Source of the DNA: PALSA-612 sp963711315
GTDB lineage: Bacteria > Actinomycetota > Thermoleophilia > Gaiellales > Gaiellaceae
Direction of reading: 5' to 3'
NCBI GenBank assembly: GCA_963711315.1
Contig: CAVQDQ010000003.1
Location: 1 to 64,000 of the forward strand
DNA: 64,000 nt
The notes beneath the pieces are model-generated. The model saw nothing but the letters and a program-made list of their open reading frames with translations, had not been told where the DNA came from and made no database searches. Of this stretch, positions 27,691 through 36,282 are shown one piece after another. Each line of letters opens with the position of its first letter. The first letter of the stretch is position 1. The position numbers and the translations under genes are program-made.

Positions 27691-27717
27691 GCGCTCCACG
27701 CGCTCCACGCGCTCCAC
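27691..27717. repeat. Three tandem 9-nt units (GCGCTCCAC)
   Basis: A short direct repeat just downstream of the minus-strand gene ending at 27723. Confidence 0.7.
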
Positions 27718-27722
27718 GGCAG

Positions 27723-28136
27723 CTACCGGCGTGACTCCGAATCGGGGATCGTTGCAGTCGTGCTGCACACGAGGCCACGCGGGCCCCACGCGCGCGCCGT
27801 GATTACGTCGGCTCCCGGAAGATCTCGCAGGGTCCGCCTCACTTCGAACGAGCCGCTGCCCCGCGTCTTGACCGTGCTTTTCCAGACGATCCGACGCTCC
27901 TGGATGAGCACGACACGCCAGGCGAAGCCCGGCCGCGCGTCCTCGACTTCGAACCGCAACTCGATACCGCCGTTCTTGCTCTTGAGCCGAAGCGTCGACG
28001 CCGTCGAGCCGCCGCAGACGCCTGAGACGCGCACCTCGTCGCGGCCGCCTTTCGTCCCCGCCGCGATCGGCGCGGCGGCAACGATCGACAAGGTGATTGC
28101 GCACAGCGCCACAGAGGCGGTCAGGAATCGCACCAC
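27723..28136 (-). CDS. Small secreted protein, paralogue A of a pair flanking a two-component system
   Basis: 137 residues from a GTG at 28136; signal peptide TASVALCAITLSIVAAAPIA. The mature domain of about 95 residues has VSGVCGGSTASTLRLKSKN, GGIELRFEVEDARPGFAWRV, SGSFEVRRTLRDLPGADVIT and GLVCSTTATI. It aligns along its whole length with the protein at 30281, keeping the two cysteines (G-V-C and C-x-x-x-A-T-I), GIE-FEV, W-x-V and GSF--RR. This suggests an Ig-like fold closed by a disulfide. It follows the response-regulator gene by 56 nt on the same strand and may be in its operon. Family unknown to me. Confidence 0.65.
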   Translation of the reverse strand: MVRFLTASVALCAITLSIVAAAPIAAGTKGGRDEVRVSGVCGGSTASTLRLKSKNGGIELRFEVEDARPGFAWRVVLIQERRIVWKSTVKTRGSGSFEVRRTLRDLPGADVITARAWGPRGLVCSTTATIPDSESRR

Positions 28137-28192
28137 ACCACCAGTGTGCAGAGCCGCCGACAGCGCTGCAACGGGACATTGGTCGCACTCGG

Positions 28193-28828
28193 CTACGGTG
28201 CGAGATCGTCTCGGAGACCCTGGCGCTCGACCCAGAGGATGGCCTGGACGCGGTCAGTGACGCCGATCCGGCGGAAGATGCTCGTCAGGTGGGACTTTAC
28301 TGTCTTCTCGCTGATGTCGAGCCGCCGCGCGATCAACTTGTTTGGCATTCCGTCGAGGAGGAGAGCCAACACCTCGCGCTCGCGTGGCGAGATCCCGGCC
28401 AGCGGATCGGGCGCACTCTGGGCGTCCAACAGCGACCGCGCGGCCCGCGGATCGATCGGCGAGCCGCCCGCGGCGGCAGTGCGGATGGCCTGCAGAACGT
28501 CGGCTGCGGAGGCGTCCTTCAGCAGGTAGCCAACGGCGCCGGCGTTTAGGGCCCCCGTGATGCGGCGCCGGTCCGAGAACGACGTGAGCACGAGCACGGC
28601 CGTCCCCGGCCTCTCAGCGAGGATCGCGCGCGTCGCATCGATCCCGTCGAGAACTGGCATCTCGAGGTCCATCAGCACAACGTCAGGCGATGCCGATGCG
28701 CAGATCGCGACTGCCTCAGCGCCGTCTGCGGCGGTGGCGACGAGCTCCATATCCGCTTCGGCCGAGATCACGCCGGCCAGCCCGTCCCGCACGACGCCGT
28801 GGTCGTCGACGACGGCGACCCGGATCAT
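28193..28828 (-). CDS. NarL/FixJ-family response regulator
   Basis: 211 residues. The receiver domain has MIRVAVVDDHGVVRDGLAGV (acidic pair), PDVVLMDLEMPVLDGID (phospho-Asp), VLVLTSFSDRRRITGALNAG (Thr/Ser) and GYLLKDASAADVLQAIRTAA (Lys). The LuxR-type helix-turn-helix is ISPREREVLALLLDGMPNKL with ISEKTVKSHLTSIFRRIGVT. The start overlaps the kinase stop by four bases, so translation is coupled. It likely regulates the two flanking small secreted-protein genes; that is inferred from position only. Confidence 0.92.
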   Translation of the reverse strand: MIRVAVVDDHGVVRDGLAGVISAEADMELVATAADGAEAVAICASASPDVVLMDLEMPVLDGIDATRAILAERPGTAVLVLTSFSDRRRITGALNAGAVGYLLKDASAADVLQAIRTAAAGGSPIDPRAARSLLDAQSAPDPLAGISPREREVLALLLDGMPNKLIARRLDISEKTVKSHLTSIFRRIGVTDRVQAILWVERQGLRDDLAP

Positions 28829-30162
28829 CGCGACGGCACCTCGAGCTCCACCCGGGTGCCCACGCCTTCGGTCGAGCTGATCTCCAGCCTCCCTCCGGAT
28901 TCCTGGGCAAGCTGCTCGGCGAGTGACAGGCCGAGGTGGCCTACGACTCGGCGACGCTCACGTGTCGCCGAGTCGAAGCCGCGACCGTCGTCGGCGATCA
29001 CGAGGATGGCCCGACCGTCGTCGACGGTGAGCGCAACGCTCAGGGAGCCCGCGTCCGCGTACGCGATCACGTTCCGGATCGCCTCCTGCGCGATCCTGTA
29101 CACGAGTGCCTCCTGCTCTCGGCCGAGCTGATCCTCTCCTACGATCGCGATCGACACCGCCGTGCCACTCTCTTCGAGCGGGCTGACGAGGTCAGTGATG
29201 GCGGCCGCCAGTCCGGCTGCCGCGAGACGGGGCGGATAAAGGTCGACGAGCAGCGCGCGCAGATCGCGAACCGTCCCGCGGAGGCGATCGACTGCGTTTC
29301 GGAGCACGCCCGCCTCTTTGTCCGAGCCTCTCGCCTCCGCACTGTCGGCCAGCGGGGCGAGCGAGAAAGCGAGGCCAGCGATGTCCTGCACGGGTCCGTC
29401 GTGGAGGTACGAGGCGACGCGGCGGCGCTCCCGCGCCGATGCCGCGATCGCGTTCCCGAGCAGCGCCTCGCGCTCCTCGTGTCCCCGCTGGAGCCTGCGC
29501 GCAAGCGACCACACGAGCGGGGCCTGGATGAGCACGATCAGCAGCATGGCCCCAAGAATCGGTGGGGCGAGGGCTCTGAGCAGCCGCCGCGCGCTTGCCG
29601 TCACGGAATCGAACCGCTGATAGATCTCGAACAGCATTGGCGTTCCCGACGGCGTGCGAATGCGCGTGTACGCCTCGATCAGGTCACCCTGACCGCGATC
29701 GAGCACGTTTTCGGGGCGGCCTAGGTTACTCACCTCGACCTTGGCGCCGCCGTCGCGGAGAAGCCGTCTTTGGGCCGCGTCGAGTGCGTAACGGCCGCCG
29801 ATTTGGGCCGGGTCGTCTGAGTAGAGGACGACGCCGTCATCGGACCAGATCTTCACCCGTACGATCGAGTTGCTCAGGACGCGCGCCAGGACGACGTTGT
29901 CTACGCTCTCCCTCGCGGCGGGCTTTCCCGTGAGGAGGCCGTCGCCGAGGGTCGCCTCCACGAGTTGCCCCGCCTCCAGCACTTTTGTTCGCGTCTCCCG
30001 CTTCGCTTCATCGATTGCGACGGACCGAAGTGCGAAGTAGCCGCCGATCACCGCCACGGCGATGGCGACCGCGCTCCCCAGCACGAAGCGGACGAGCACC
30101 GAGCGTGGGGTTGGAGGAGGCGTCCTGCTTCCTGGGCTACTTCGCGCACGCAGCGGTCGCAT
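28825..30162 (-). CDS. NarL-type sensor histidine kinase (HisKA_3)
   Basis: 445 residues from the ATG at 30162. Two helices (LVRFVLGSAVAIAVAVIGGY near residue 25 and PPILGAMLLIVLIQAPLVWS near residue 200) enclose an extracytoplasmic sensor domain of about 160 residues. The dimerisation and phosphoacceptor box is RVASYLHDGPVQDIAGLAFS with His, followed by an HATPase_c domain (N box QEAIRNVIAYADAG, G box VIADDGRGFDSATRERR, and LGLSLAEQLAQESGGRLEIS). Its sensor domain could see envelope ligands, possibly the small secreted proteins next door. Confidence 0.9.
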   Translation of the reverse strand: MRPLRARSSPGSRTPPPTPRSVLVRFVLGSAVAIAVAVIGGYFALRSVAIDEAKRETRTKVLEAGQLVEATLGDGLLTGKPAARESVDNVVLARVLSNSIVRVKIWSDDGVVLYSDDPAQIGGRYALDAAQRRLLRDGGAKVEVSNLGRPENVLDRGQGDLIEAYTRIRTPSGTPMLFEIYQRFDSVTASARRLLRALAPPILGAMLLIVLIQAPLVWSLARRLQRGHEEREALLGNAIAASARERRRVASYLHDGPVQDIAGLAFSLAPLADSAEARGSDKEAGVLRNAVDRLRGTVRDLRALLVDLYPPRLAAAGLAAAITDLVSPLEESGTAVSIAIVGEDQLGREQEALVYRIAQEAIRNVIAYADAGSLSVALTVDDGRAILVIADDGRGFDSATRERRRVVGHLGLSLAEQLAQESGGRLEISSTEGVGTRVELEVPSR

Positions 30163-30280
30163 CGATGCCCATCATGCCTCTCGGCCGACAGAGCGCTGGC
30201 CGACTCCGACCAATGTCCCATTGCCGGCCCGACCGAACTACGGCGAGGCTCCTTCTCGTACCCCATGAAAGGAGCAAGAC
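30163..30280. promoter_or_regulatory. Divergent promoter region between kinase and secreted paralogue B
   Basis: 118 nt between the divergent starts at 30162 and 30281; it must hold both promoters. An AAAGGAGC ribosome site precedes 30281. Confidence 0.4.
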
Positions 30281-30664
30281 ATGTTGAACGTCCGCCTCAT
30301 CACCCTCGCCGTCGCCCTTGCGATGGGCGGCGCAATGCTCGCCGTCGCTCCACTCGCGTCCGCGAAAGGCGGCGACAGCGTGCGAGCAAAGGGGGTCTGC
30401 ACCCAGAGCTCGAGCGCCAAGCTCAAGCTGAGCCGCGAGGATAGCGGTATCGAGGTCGAGTTCGAAGTCGATCAGAATCGGAACGGCATTCCGTGGAAAG
30501 TCACGGTGCGCCGGAACGGAGCGGTGGTCACAGCGGCCAAGAAGACCACTCATGCCCCCAGCGGTTCGTTCTCCATCCGACGCCTGGTGCCAGGGAGCGG
30601 CGGAACGTTCGTCGCGAAGGCGACGCGCTCCGGTGAGCGCTGCACGGCGCAGGCCACGATCTAA
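30281..30664 (+). CDS. Small secreted protein, paralogue B of the pair
   Basis: 127 residues. The ATG at 30281 is preceded by AAAGGAGC. Signal peptide LAVALAMGGAMLAVAPLASA. The mature part (VRAKGVCTQSSSAKLKLSRE, GIEVEFEVDQNRNGIPWKVT, SGSFSIRRLVPGSGGTFVAK, ERCTAQATI) is the homologue of the protein at 27723, with both cysteines conserved. It is divergent from the kinase gene. The function is unknown; the arrangement of regulator, kinase and two paralogues suggests a regulated envelope-exported factor. Confidence 0.65.
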   Translation: MLNVRLITLAVALAMGGAMLAVAPLASAKGGDSVRAKGVCTQSSSAKLKLSREDSGIEVEFEVDQNRNGIPWKVTVRRNGAVVTAAKKTTHAPSGSFSIRRLVPGSGGTFVAKATRSGERCTAQATI

Positions 30665-30688
30665 CTCGAGCTTCGCAGCTTCCTCCGG

Positions 30689-30718
30689 CGGACGGTCGGC
30701 GAACGAGCCGACCGTCCG
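30689..30718 (+). terminator. Hairpin after secreted paralogue B
   Basis: A perfect 12-bp GC-rich stem (CGGACGGTCGGC with its complement) around a 6-nt loop, 24 nt after the stop. No U tract follows, so it would be an atypical terminator. Confidence 0.6.
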
Positions 30719-30920
30719 TCGTTCGTGGACGCTGGAGGGCCGAGCCATTTGGCGCGTACTCGATTTCCGCCGCATGGCGAGAACGAGACAGAAGCGGTCG
30801 TCGAGCGATTGCGTTGGGACGCTCCTCGGGCCAATTTCCACCCCACTTGTACCCATCCAACGCGGAGCAACTCCACCGAAAATGCCGACAAGTCCGCATA
30901 GCTATGCGGAGATGAACCGC

Positions 30921-30977
30921 ACCTACTCATCAGAGTCGATCTCCAAAACCGGGGGTTGCAGGTTCGAGTCCTGCCGC
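30921..30977 (+). pseudogene. Degenerate tRNA-Trp (CCA)
   Basis: The anticodon loop is CTCCAAA (CCA), with a T arm GCAGG TTCGAGT CCTGC and an incomplete acceptor strand CGCG. A shortened ACTC...GAGT remnant of the D stem lies upstream. The 5' acceptor strand is missing. The rest of 30719-31034 shows nothing else. Confidence 0.5.
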
Positions 30978-31034
30978 GAAACAGCGCCCCCCGACGAGCG
31001 CGAGAAGGACGACGAGTCCCTCCTTTGCAGGTCA

Positions 31035-31064
31035 CTTGACCGGCCGCCGAAGCGGCCGGTCAAG
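31035..31064 (-). terminator. Hairpin downstream of the beta-helix gene
   Basis: A perfect 13-bp stem (CTTGACCGGCCGC with its complement) and a CGAA loop, 17 nt beyond the minus-strand stop at 31082. Confidence 0.7.
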
Positions 31065-31081
31065 CGTCACGCCCCGAGTGC

Positions 31082-32511
31082 CTACTGCCGCTCGTAGGCG
31101 CCGATGTCGCAGTGCGTGCCCTGCGGCCTCGTGATGCCGCGCTGGTCGACTCCGCCTGTCCCGAAGCTCGGCGAGCCAACCGGCGCCGCACAGGTCGCGT
31201 CTACGGCTTGGTCAACTGCACCACTGCCGGAGCCGAGAACCATTGTCTGCGTCGGACCGCCGTTCGAGGCGAGTGGAAGCAGCTTTGGGTCGGCCGTGAT
31301 TCCGGGGCAGCCCCCGCTGTTGAAGCTGAGGTTGCCGCCGCCGTCCGACACCCCAACGCAGTGCCCTCCGTAGACGATCGTGTTCCGCAGCGTTCCCTGA
31401 TTGAGGGCAAGACCGAAGATCGTGCGCGCCAGCGTGCTGTTCGTCACGTTCACGGCGCCCTTTGCCACACCGCCGCCCTGCGGCCAGGTGTCGATGTCGC
31501 CGCCAGAGTTGTCTGCGAAGGTGCTGTTGGCGACTGTGGCGAGTGAGTCAGTGTCCATGATCAGCCAGATGCCGCCTCCGCCAGTCGCCGTGTTGCGGTC
31601 GAAGGTGCTGCCCGTCACGGTGAGATCCTTGCCGGGGCCTTCGACTCCAATTCCACCGCCCGCATCGGCAACGTTCTGCGTGAACGTGCTGTCGCTGACC
31701 GTCGCGTAACCCGCCTGGACCCAGATGCCGCCTCCGACGACACCGAAGGGGCCTTTCGAGTTCAACGCGAACAAGCTGTGCCGGACCGTGGCCGTGTTAC
31801 CGGCCAGGGCGAGCGCGGCGCCGTAGTGGTTCCCCACGTTGCCGCTGAAGACGCAGTCGTCCGCCGTCAGCGACAGGCCTGCGGCCCAGACGGCGCCACC
31901 GCCCAGCCCGGTGTCATACGGCGTTCCCAGGGCAGCGCTGTTCTGGGAAAAACTGTCGCGTTCAAGCGAGAGCGGACCCCGGCGTGAATCGCCCCTCCGC
32001 TAAGGGAAGCGGTGTTGAGCGAGAATGTGCTGTCGGTGATCGCGAGCGAGCCACGGCCGCTCAGGATGGCGCCGCCTCGCTGCGCACCACCGTTGCTCAT
32101 CGTCAGGTGATCGATGGCCACATCGACGTCCCCGACCTGGAGCAGCCTGAACGGGGGACCGGCGCTGTGAGTGATCGTCGCACCGTTACCGTGAATCGTC
32201 AGCGGCCACACGACGATCGGGAGCCCATTCGGGCCGCTCCCGTTGTCATCGCCGCCGGCGGTCAGTGCATACGTGCAGCCTTGCTTGAGCACAATCGTGT
32301 CCGCCGCGGGCGTCTTGTTCGCCTGCTTGACGGCAGCGACGAGCTCGTTTTCCTTGCAGCTCTTCACAACGATTGCGGGCGGCGCTTTCGCCTGCGGCCC
32401 GCGAACCGCAACCTGCTGCGCCTGCAGCGCCCCCGGCAGGACGAGAATTCCCACGACGGCAAACAGGAAGACGAACGGCCAAGCCGTGCCGCTCTTTCGC
32501 ATGAATTTCAT
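31082..32511 (-). pseudogene. Secreted parallel beta-helix protein (choice-of-anchor Q type), one frameshift
   Basis: The ATG at 32511 is preceded by GGAGGAGG. A signal anchor (WPFVFLFAVVGILVLPGALQ) leads to an N-terminal CSLREAI-like module (SCKENELVAAVKQANKTPAA), then right-handed beta-helix rungs (LAITDSTFSLNTASLSGGAI, TVSDSTFTQNVADAGGGIGV, TVTGSTFDRNTATGGGGIWL, TVANSTFADNSGGDI). The end GGVDQRGITRPQGTHCDIGA is the usual D-Q-R-G-x-x-R-P...D-I-G-A-x-E tail of these surface proteins. The frame shifts by one base near 31976-31980, in a run of four G on the coding strand. Such proteins bind or degrade polysaccharide or decorate the surface. A single indel could be an error or an on/off switch. 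Confidence 0.75.
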
Positions 32512-32818
32512 TTGTTGCCTCCTCCTCCAGCGGAAGGCAGGCCGCGCAGGCTCCCCTCTCGGCGGGTCCGCGTTGGCCCGCCCGCCTCTCAATGTGTACG
32601 CCGAGTCTCATTCACGCGCGACCGGCGTGCATCCGGGTAGATACTGATGGCCGATCCGCGTCGCCCCCGACCCGAGACGATGGGCCATTGGGCACTGCTC
32701 GCTGCCGAGCTACTTGCCACCTCCTCCTTCCTTGCCTGGCATCAGTGGCCGTAGCGATCGAGCGTGACGGTGGCTTCCAGCTTGTCCGCTCAAGACCGCC
32801 GGAAACCGCCAGCTGACG
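32512..32818. other. Intergenic stretch upstream of the beta-helix gene
   Basis: It holds the beta-helix promoter side and, near the ABC transporter stop, the 26-nt repeat at 32785. I see nothing else. Confidence 0.4.
32785..32810. repeat. 26-nt dispersed repeat, copy 2
   Basis: Matches 27514-27539 at 23 of 26 positions; it sits 9 nt past the ABC transporter stop. Confidence 0.55.
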
Positions 32819-34654
32819 TCACGGCAGTGTGGCGAGCTCCTCGTCCCGCGAAACGAGCGCCGCATAACGCCCCCCGAGCTCGAGTAACTCCTCATGCGTC
32901 CCTTGCTCGACGATCCGGCCCCCGGCGAGGACGACGATCTTGCCGGCATCGCGCACTGTGGAGAGCCGGTGCGCGATCGCAATCGTCGTCCGGCCCTCCG
33001 CGAGCCGGTCGAGCGCCTCCTGGACGGCCCGCTCAGTCTGCGTGTCGAGAGCGCTCGTGGCCTCGTCCAGGACGAGCACGGGTGGATTGCGAAGGATCGT
33101 TCGCGCGATCGCGATCCGCTGCTTCTCGCCGCCCGAGAAACGGTAGCCGCGTTCCCCGACGACGGTGTCGTAGCCGTCGGGAAGTGAGGACACCTGATCG
33201 TGGATCCGCGCGGCGCGGGCCGCCTCCTCGATCTCCTCATCGGTCGCGTCGGGCCGCGCGAAGCGGAGGTTCTCGCGGACCGTGTCGTGGAACAGGTACG
33301 TCTCCTGCGACACGACGCCGACGGTGCGAGCGAGGGACGCGAACGTCACCTCCCGGACGTTATGGCCGTCGATCGTGACGCGCCCCCGCTCGACGTCATA
33401 GAGGCGCGCGACCAGGTAGGCCATCGTCGTCTTGCCGGCTCCCGTCTCACCCACGATGGCGAGTGTCTCTCCCGGCGACACCGTCACCGTCACGTCCTCG
33501 AGCGTCCATGGCCCGTCGGGGGAGTAGCGGAACCAGGCGTGCTCGAACGTGACGTCGCCGCGACAGTCACCGAGCTCGACCGCGTCCGGCTTCTCGTCCA
33601 TGTCGACCGTCAGGTCGAGGTACTCGAAGACACGGTCGAACAGCGCAAGCGACGTCTGGACGTCAACGCCGACAGACAGCAGCTGCCCGATCGGGAAGAA
33701 GAGGCGAGTCTGCAGGGTGGTGAAGGCAACGAGGGTGCCGATGGAGATCGCCCCGGCGCCGTGGGCCATGCTCCAACCGCCGAACCAGTAGACGGCTGCA
33801 GGCATGACGGCGAACGTTGTCTGGATAAGCGCCATCACCCAGCGGCCGGCCATCCGCGACTGCACCTCGAGCCGGGCCAGGTCGCCGGACTGGGCCGTGA
33901 AGCGGTCGCCTAGCTCCTGAGAGCGGCCCATCGTCCGGCCGAGCAGGATCCCGGAGACCGACAGCGACTCCTCGACGAGGGTGGAGAGGTCTGCGAGTGT
34001 CCGCTGCTGCGTCGTCGTGATTCGCCGGCGCTCGCGACCCACGCGCCTGGTCAGGTACAGGAAAACCGGCAGCAGTGCGAGCGAGAAAATCGCGAGCTGC
34101 CAATCCATCAGGAACATGGCTACGACCGTCGCGATCACGGTGGTCAGGCTCGAGACGATGGATGTCGCGGTCGAGGTGACGACGGTCTCGACACCGCCGA
34201 TGTCGTTCGAGATCCGCGACTGGATCTCGCCCGTGCGGGTGCGCGTGAAGAACGCAAGCGAGAGCCGCTGCAGGTGCCGGTAGACCGCCGAGCGCAGGTC
34301 GTGCATCACTTGCTGACCGACGACGTTCGACATATAGGTCTGGAGGACGCCCAGTGCGCCCGTCGCGATCGAGATCGCGATCATGCCTGCGACGAGCAGC
34401 GACAACAGGGCGACGTCCTCCTCTGGAATCGCCGTGTCCAAGACCGCGCGCAGCAGGAACGGCGAGACGATTCCGAGCAGGGACGAAAGGCAAATCAGCG
34501 CGAGGACGGTCGCGAGCCGGAACCAGTATGGGCGGAAGAGGCCGGCGACGCGGCGCAGGTTTGCGCGCCGAATCGCGGGGTCCGAAGGCCGGTCGGGAAC
34601 GTCTGAGGGCTGAAATCGCTGCCCGCGACCACGGCGTCCGTCCATCCAGGCCAT
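32819..34654 (-). CDS. ABC exporter, fused membrane and ATPase domains (multidrug/lipid type)
   Basis: 611 residues. Six transmembrane helices over residues about 45-330 (WFRLATVLALICLSSLLGIV, LLSLLVAGMIAISIATGALG and so on) are followed by a complete nucleotide-binding domain: Walker A GETGAGKTTMAYL near residue 405, Q loop SQETYLF, signature RFSGGEKQRIAIART, Walker B PVLVLDEATSALD and H loop AIAHRL. As a half-transporter it should act as a homodimer pumping drugs, lipids or peptides outward. It is a monocistronic gene; substrate unknown. Confidence 0.93.
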   Translation of the reverse strand: MAWMDGRRGRGQRFQPSDVPDRPSDPAIRRANLRRVAGLFRPYWFRLATVLALICLSSLLGIVSPFLLRAVLDTAIPEEDVALLSLLVAGMIAISIATGALGVLQTYMSNVVGQQVMHDLRSAVYRHLQRLSLAFFTRTRTGEIQSRISNDIGGVETVVTSTATSIVSSLTTVIATVVAMFLMDWQLAIFSLALLPVFLYLTRRVGRERRRITTTQQRTLADLSTLVEESLSVSGILLGRTMGRSQELGDRFTAQSGDLARLEVQSRMAGRWVMALIQTTFAVMPAAVYWFGGWSMAHGAGAISIGTLVAFTTLQTRLFFPIGQLLSVGVDVQTSLALFDRVFEYLDLTVDMDEKPDAVELGDCRGDVTFEHAWFRYSPDGPWTLEDVTVTVSPGETLAIVGETGAGKTTMAYLVARLYDVERGRVTIDGHNVREVTFASLARTVGVVSQETYLFHDTVRENLRFARPDATDEEIEEAARAARIHDQVSSLPDGYDTVVGERGYRFSGGEKQRIAIARTILRNPPVLVLDEATSALDTQTERAVQEALDRLAEGRTTIAIAHRLSTVRDAGKIVVLAGGRIVEQGTHEELLELGGRYAALVSRDEELATLP

Positions 34655-34799
34655 CCCGGTATCGAAGCATGCACGCCGCGCGCGGACGGCCGAGTTGTAC
34701 GACGGATGGGCTTTCCCTAGGAGGGGCGGCAGGACTCGCCTGCAAACGCGATGCTTTCTGCTAACTCGCCCGGAAGAGCTCCATCACGTAGCGGGCGAG

Positions 34800-35693
34800 C
34801 TAGCAGCGAACGTTGTCTGGAAGGGCAGGGCCCATGTGGAAGTCTGAGGGGTAGCGCGGGCCGGGGAGTCCGAAGGCGATTTCGAACGCAAAGTTCTCCG
34901 AGGGCGACAGCCCAGCCTCCACGAACGCCTGAAGGAGTGCCCGTGCCTTCCCCGTCGTCATGACCTGGCACCCCTTGCGCATGAGAAGCTTGTACTGGGA
35001 GAGCACCTTGCCGGCTGGAGATGGCAGCTTCGAGATATCAGGAAGGCTCCGATCGAAACCGACCGTGTAGCGAGCCGGCACGAACGCCCGGATCTTGCTG
35101 TCCGCCCACACACTCGTCGGAAGCGATCTCGCCGGATTGGCGACGAGTGCCGCGACCCATGCGAGCGCGCGCATCTGGGCCGGCGTTGCCTTAGCGAAGT
35201 GTTCTCTCCCCGATGGGTCGGGCGAGGGGCGGCCGTTGACCGTCACCATTCGATCACCTCTCCGGACCCGATGGAAGACCGAGGCGTGACCCCTCCAGAG
35301 ATCGAGCCTGAGGTTGTGCTCGAACAGGCCGGTCGCCAGGATCTTTGACAGGAGCAGTTGCACACCCTTTGGGGTGAGCCGCTGCTGGACGTAGCCCGTG
35401 TCGAGCCTTCTCGCTCCATCGGGAACGACCGTGGCGTCGTAGGACGAAGTCCACTTCTGCCAGATGACTCGTCCGTCGGCATACACGTTCCAGGTTGTTG
35501 TTGCCGTGGGCCCGAGACCGATAAGCAGCCTGCCGGTCGTGGGCGTGCTCGCCTTGACGCCGGCTGGAGGAAAGGCGGCGAAGTGCGTGGGCTTCGTGGA
35601 AGCCGAACCCGCAGCCGCGACCGCGAGAACGAACGCGAGGGACACGACCACAATCGTCGCAACCGAGAGAGCGACCCGTGTGAACCTCTGCAC
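34800..35693 (-). CDS. Secreted hypothetical protein, 297 residues
   Basis: Starts at a GTG at 35693 behind GGAAGGGGAG. Signal peptide VATIVVVSLAFVLAVAAAGS, then STKPTHFAAFPPAG. The mature part (LLIGLGPTATTTWNVYADGR, VIWQKWT, RRLDTGYVQQRLTPKGVQLL, FEHNLRLDLWRGHASVF) has the look of a compact alpha/beta domain with a lid of helices; two C-terminal Cys may pair. I do not recognise the family. The gene stands alone between the ABC transporter and the amidase region. Confidence 0.6.
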   Translation of the reverse strand: MQRFTRVALSVATIVVVSLAFVLAVAAAGSASTKPTHFAAFPPAGVKASTPTTGRLLIGLGPTATTTWNVYADGRVIWQKWTSSYDATVVPDGARRLDTGYVQQRLTPKGVQLLLSKILATGLFEHNLRLDLWRGHASVFHRVRRGDRMVTVNGRPSPDPSGREHFAKATPAQMRALAWVAALVANPARSLPTSVWADSKIRAFVPARYTVGFDRSLPDISKLPSPAGKVLSQYKLLMRKGCQVMTTGKARALLQAFVEAGLSPSENFAFEIAFGLPGPRYPSDFHMGPALPDNVRC

Positions 35694-35843
35694 TCGCTCC
35701 CCTTCCTCTCGTCAGGTGGCCCGATCCCACCCGTTCTGCCCACGCTCTCACACTCGTGCCGCTGCGCCAACCGTGGCAGCTTGCCGTTCTCAAGGGTGCT
35801 AGCACCCATCTAACGCTCAAGCGCGTCGGCGACTAAGTTCGAC

Positions 35844-36071
35844 CTACGACGGCAGCGCGTGCACTAACGAGCGGTCTCTGAAGGACTCGACGTCGGCGCC
35901 CTGTGCGCCAACGACACTCAGGACCACTGCAACGTAGGCATCCGGGTCACACTGGTGCGTATTCGCGGTTTGCAGGATCTGCCAATAGAGATCTGGGTCA
36001 TGACTCCGAAGTGCAACTGCGGCTGGACGGTATCTCTCCATCTGGATCTCGGTCGTTCCGTTGTTGCTCAT
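35844..36071 (-). CDS. Possible small hypothetical protein, 75 residues
   Basis: MSNNGTTEIQMERYRPAAVA, LRSHDPDLYWQILQTANTHQ and then a short hydrophobic segment (VAVVLSVVGAQGA). The amino-acid composition is sensible and the frame is clean, but there is no known homologue in my memory and no strong ribosome site. The rest of 36072-36282 shows nothing. Confidence 0.35.
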   Translation of the reverse strand: MSNNGTTEIQMERYRPAAVALRSHDPDLYWQILQTANTHQCDPDAYVAVVLSVVGAQGADVESFRDRSLVHALPS

Positions 36072-36282
36072 CCCTGGCAGCGTGCTCTTCCCTCGCCTCG
36101 CCCGCTAGGACCCAAATGGGTCAATTCCTCGGCGCGCGCACGAACGGTGCTGGCACCCGTGCGCGAAGAGGCCTTTGCTGCCCGCCGAACGTTTCCCTCG
36201 ACCGTGTTTGTCAAGCGGCCGATGGGGCTAGGCGCATCGGAAGTCCAGCGTCCACCCCACCCGATTCCACGGAGGTCACGCG

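Larger units (their letters stand above)
27362..27722. other. Intergenic stretch with tRNA-like relics and small repeats
   Basis: Besides the sialidase promoter side it contains the 26-nt repeat at 27514, the 17-nt repeat at 27549, a GGACTGTAAACCC segment like a tRNA-Tyr anticodon arm at about 27568-27580, the tRNA-Trp-like 3' half and a triple 9-nt repeat at 27691. Confidence 0.45.

Noticed and set aside
27691..27717. CRISPR-like array from repeated GCGCTCCAC
   Set aside because: Units are 9 nt with no spacers; a simple tandem repeat.
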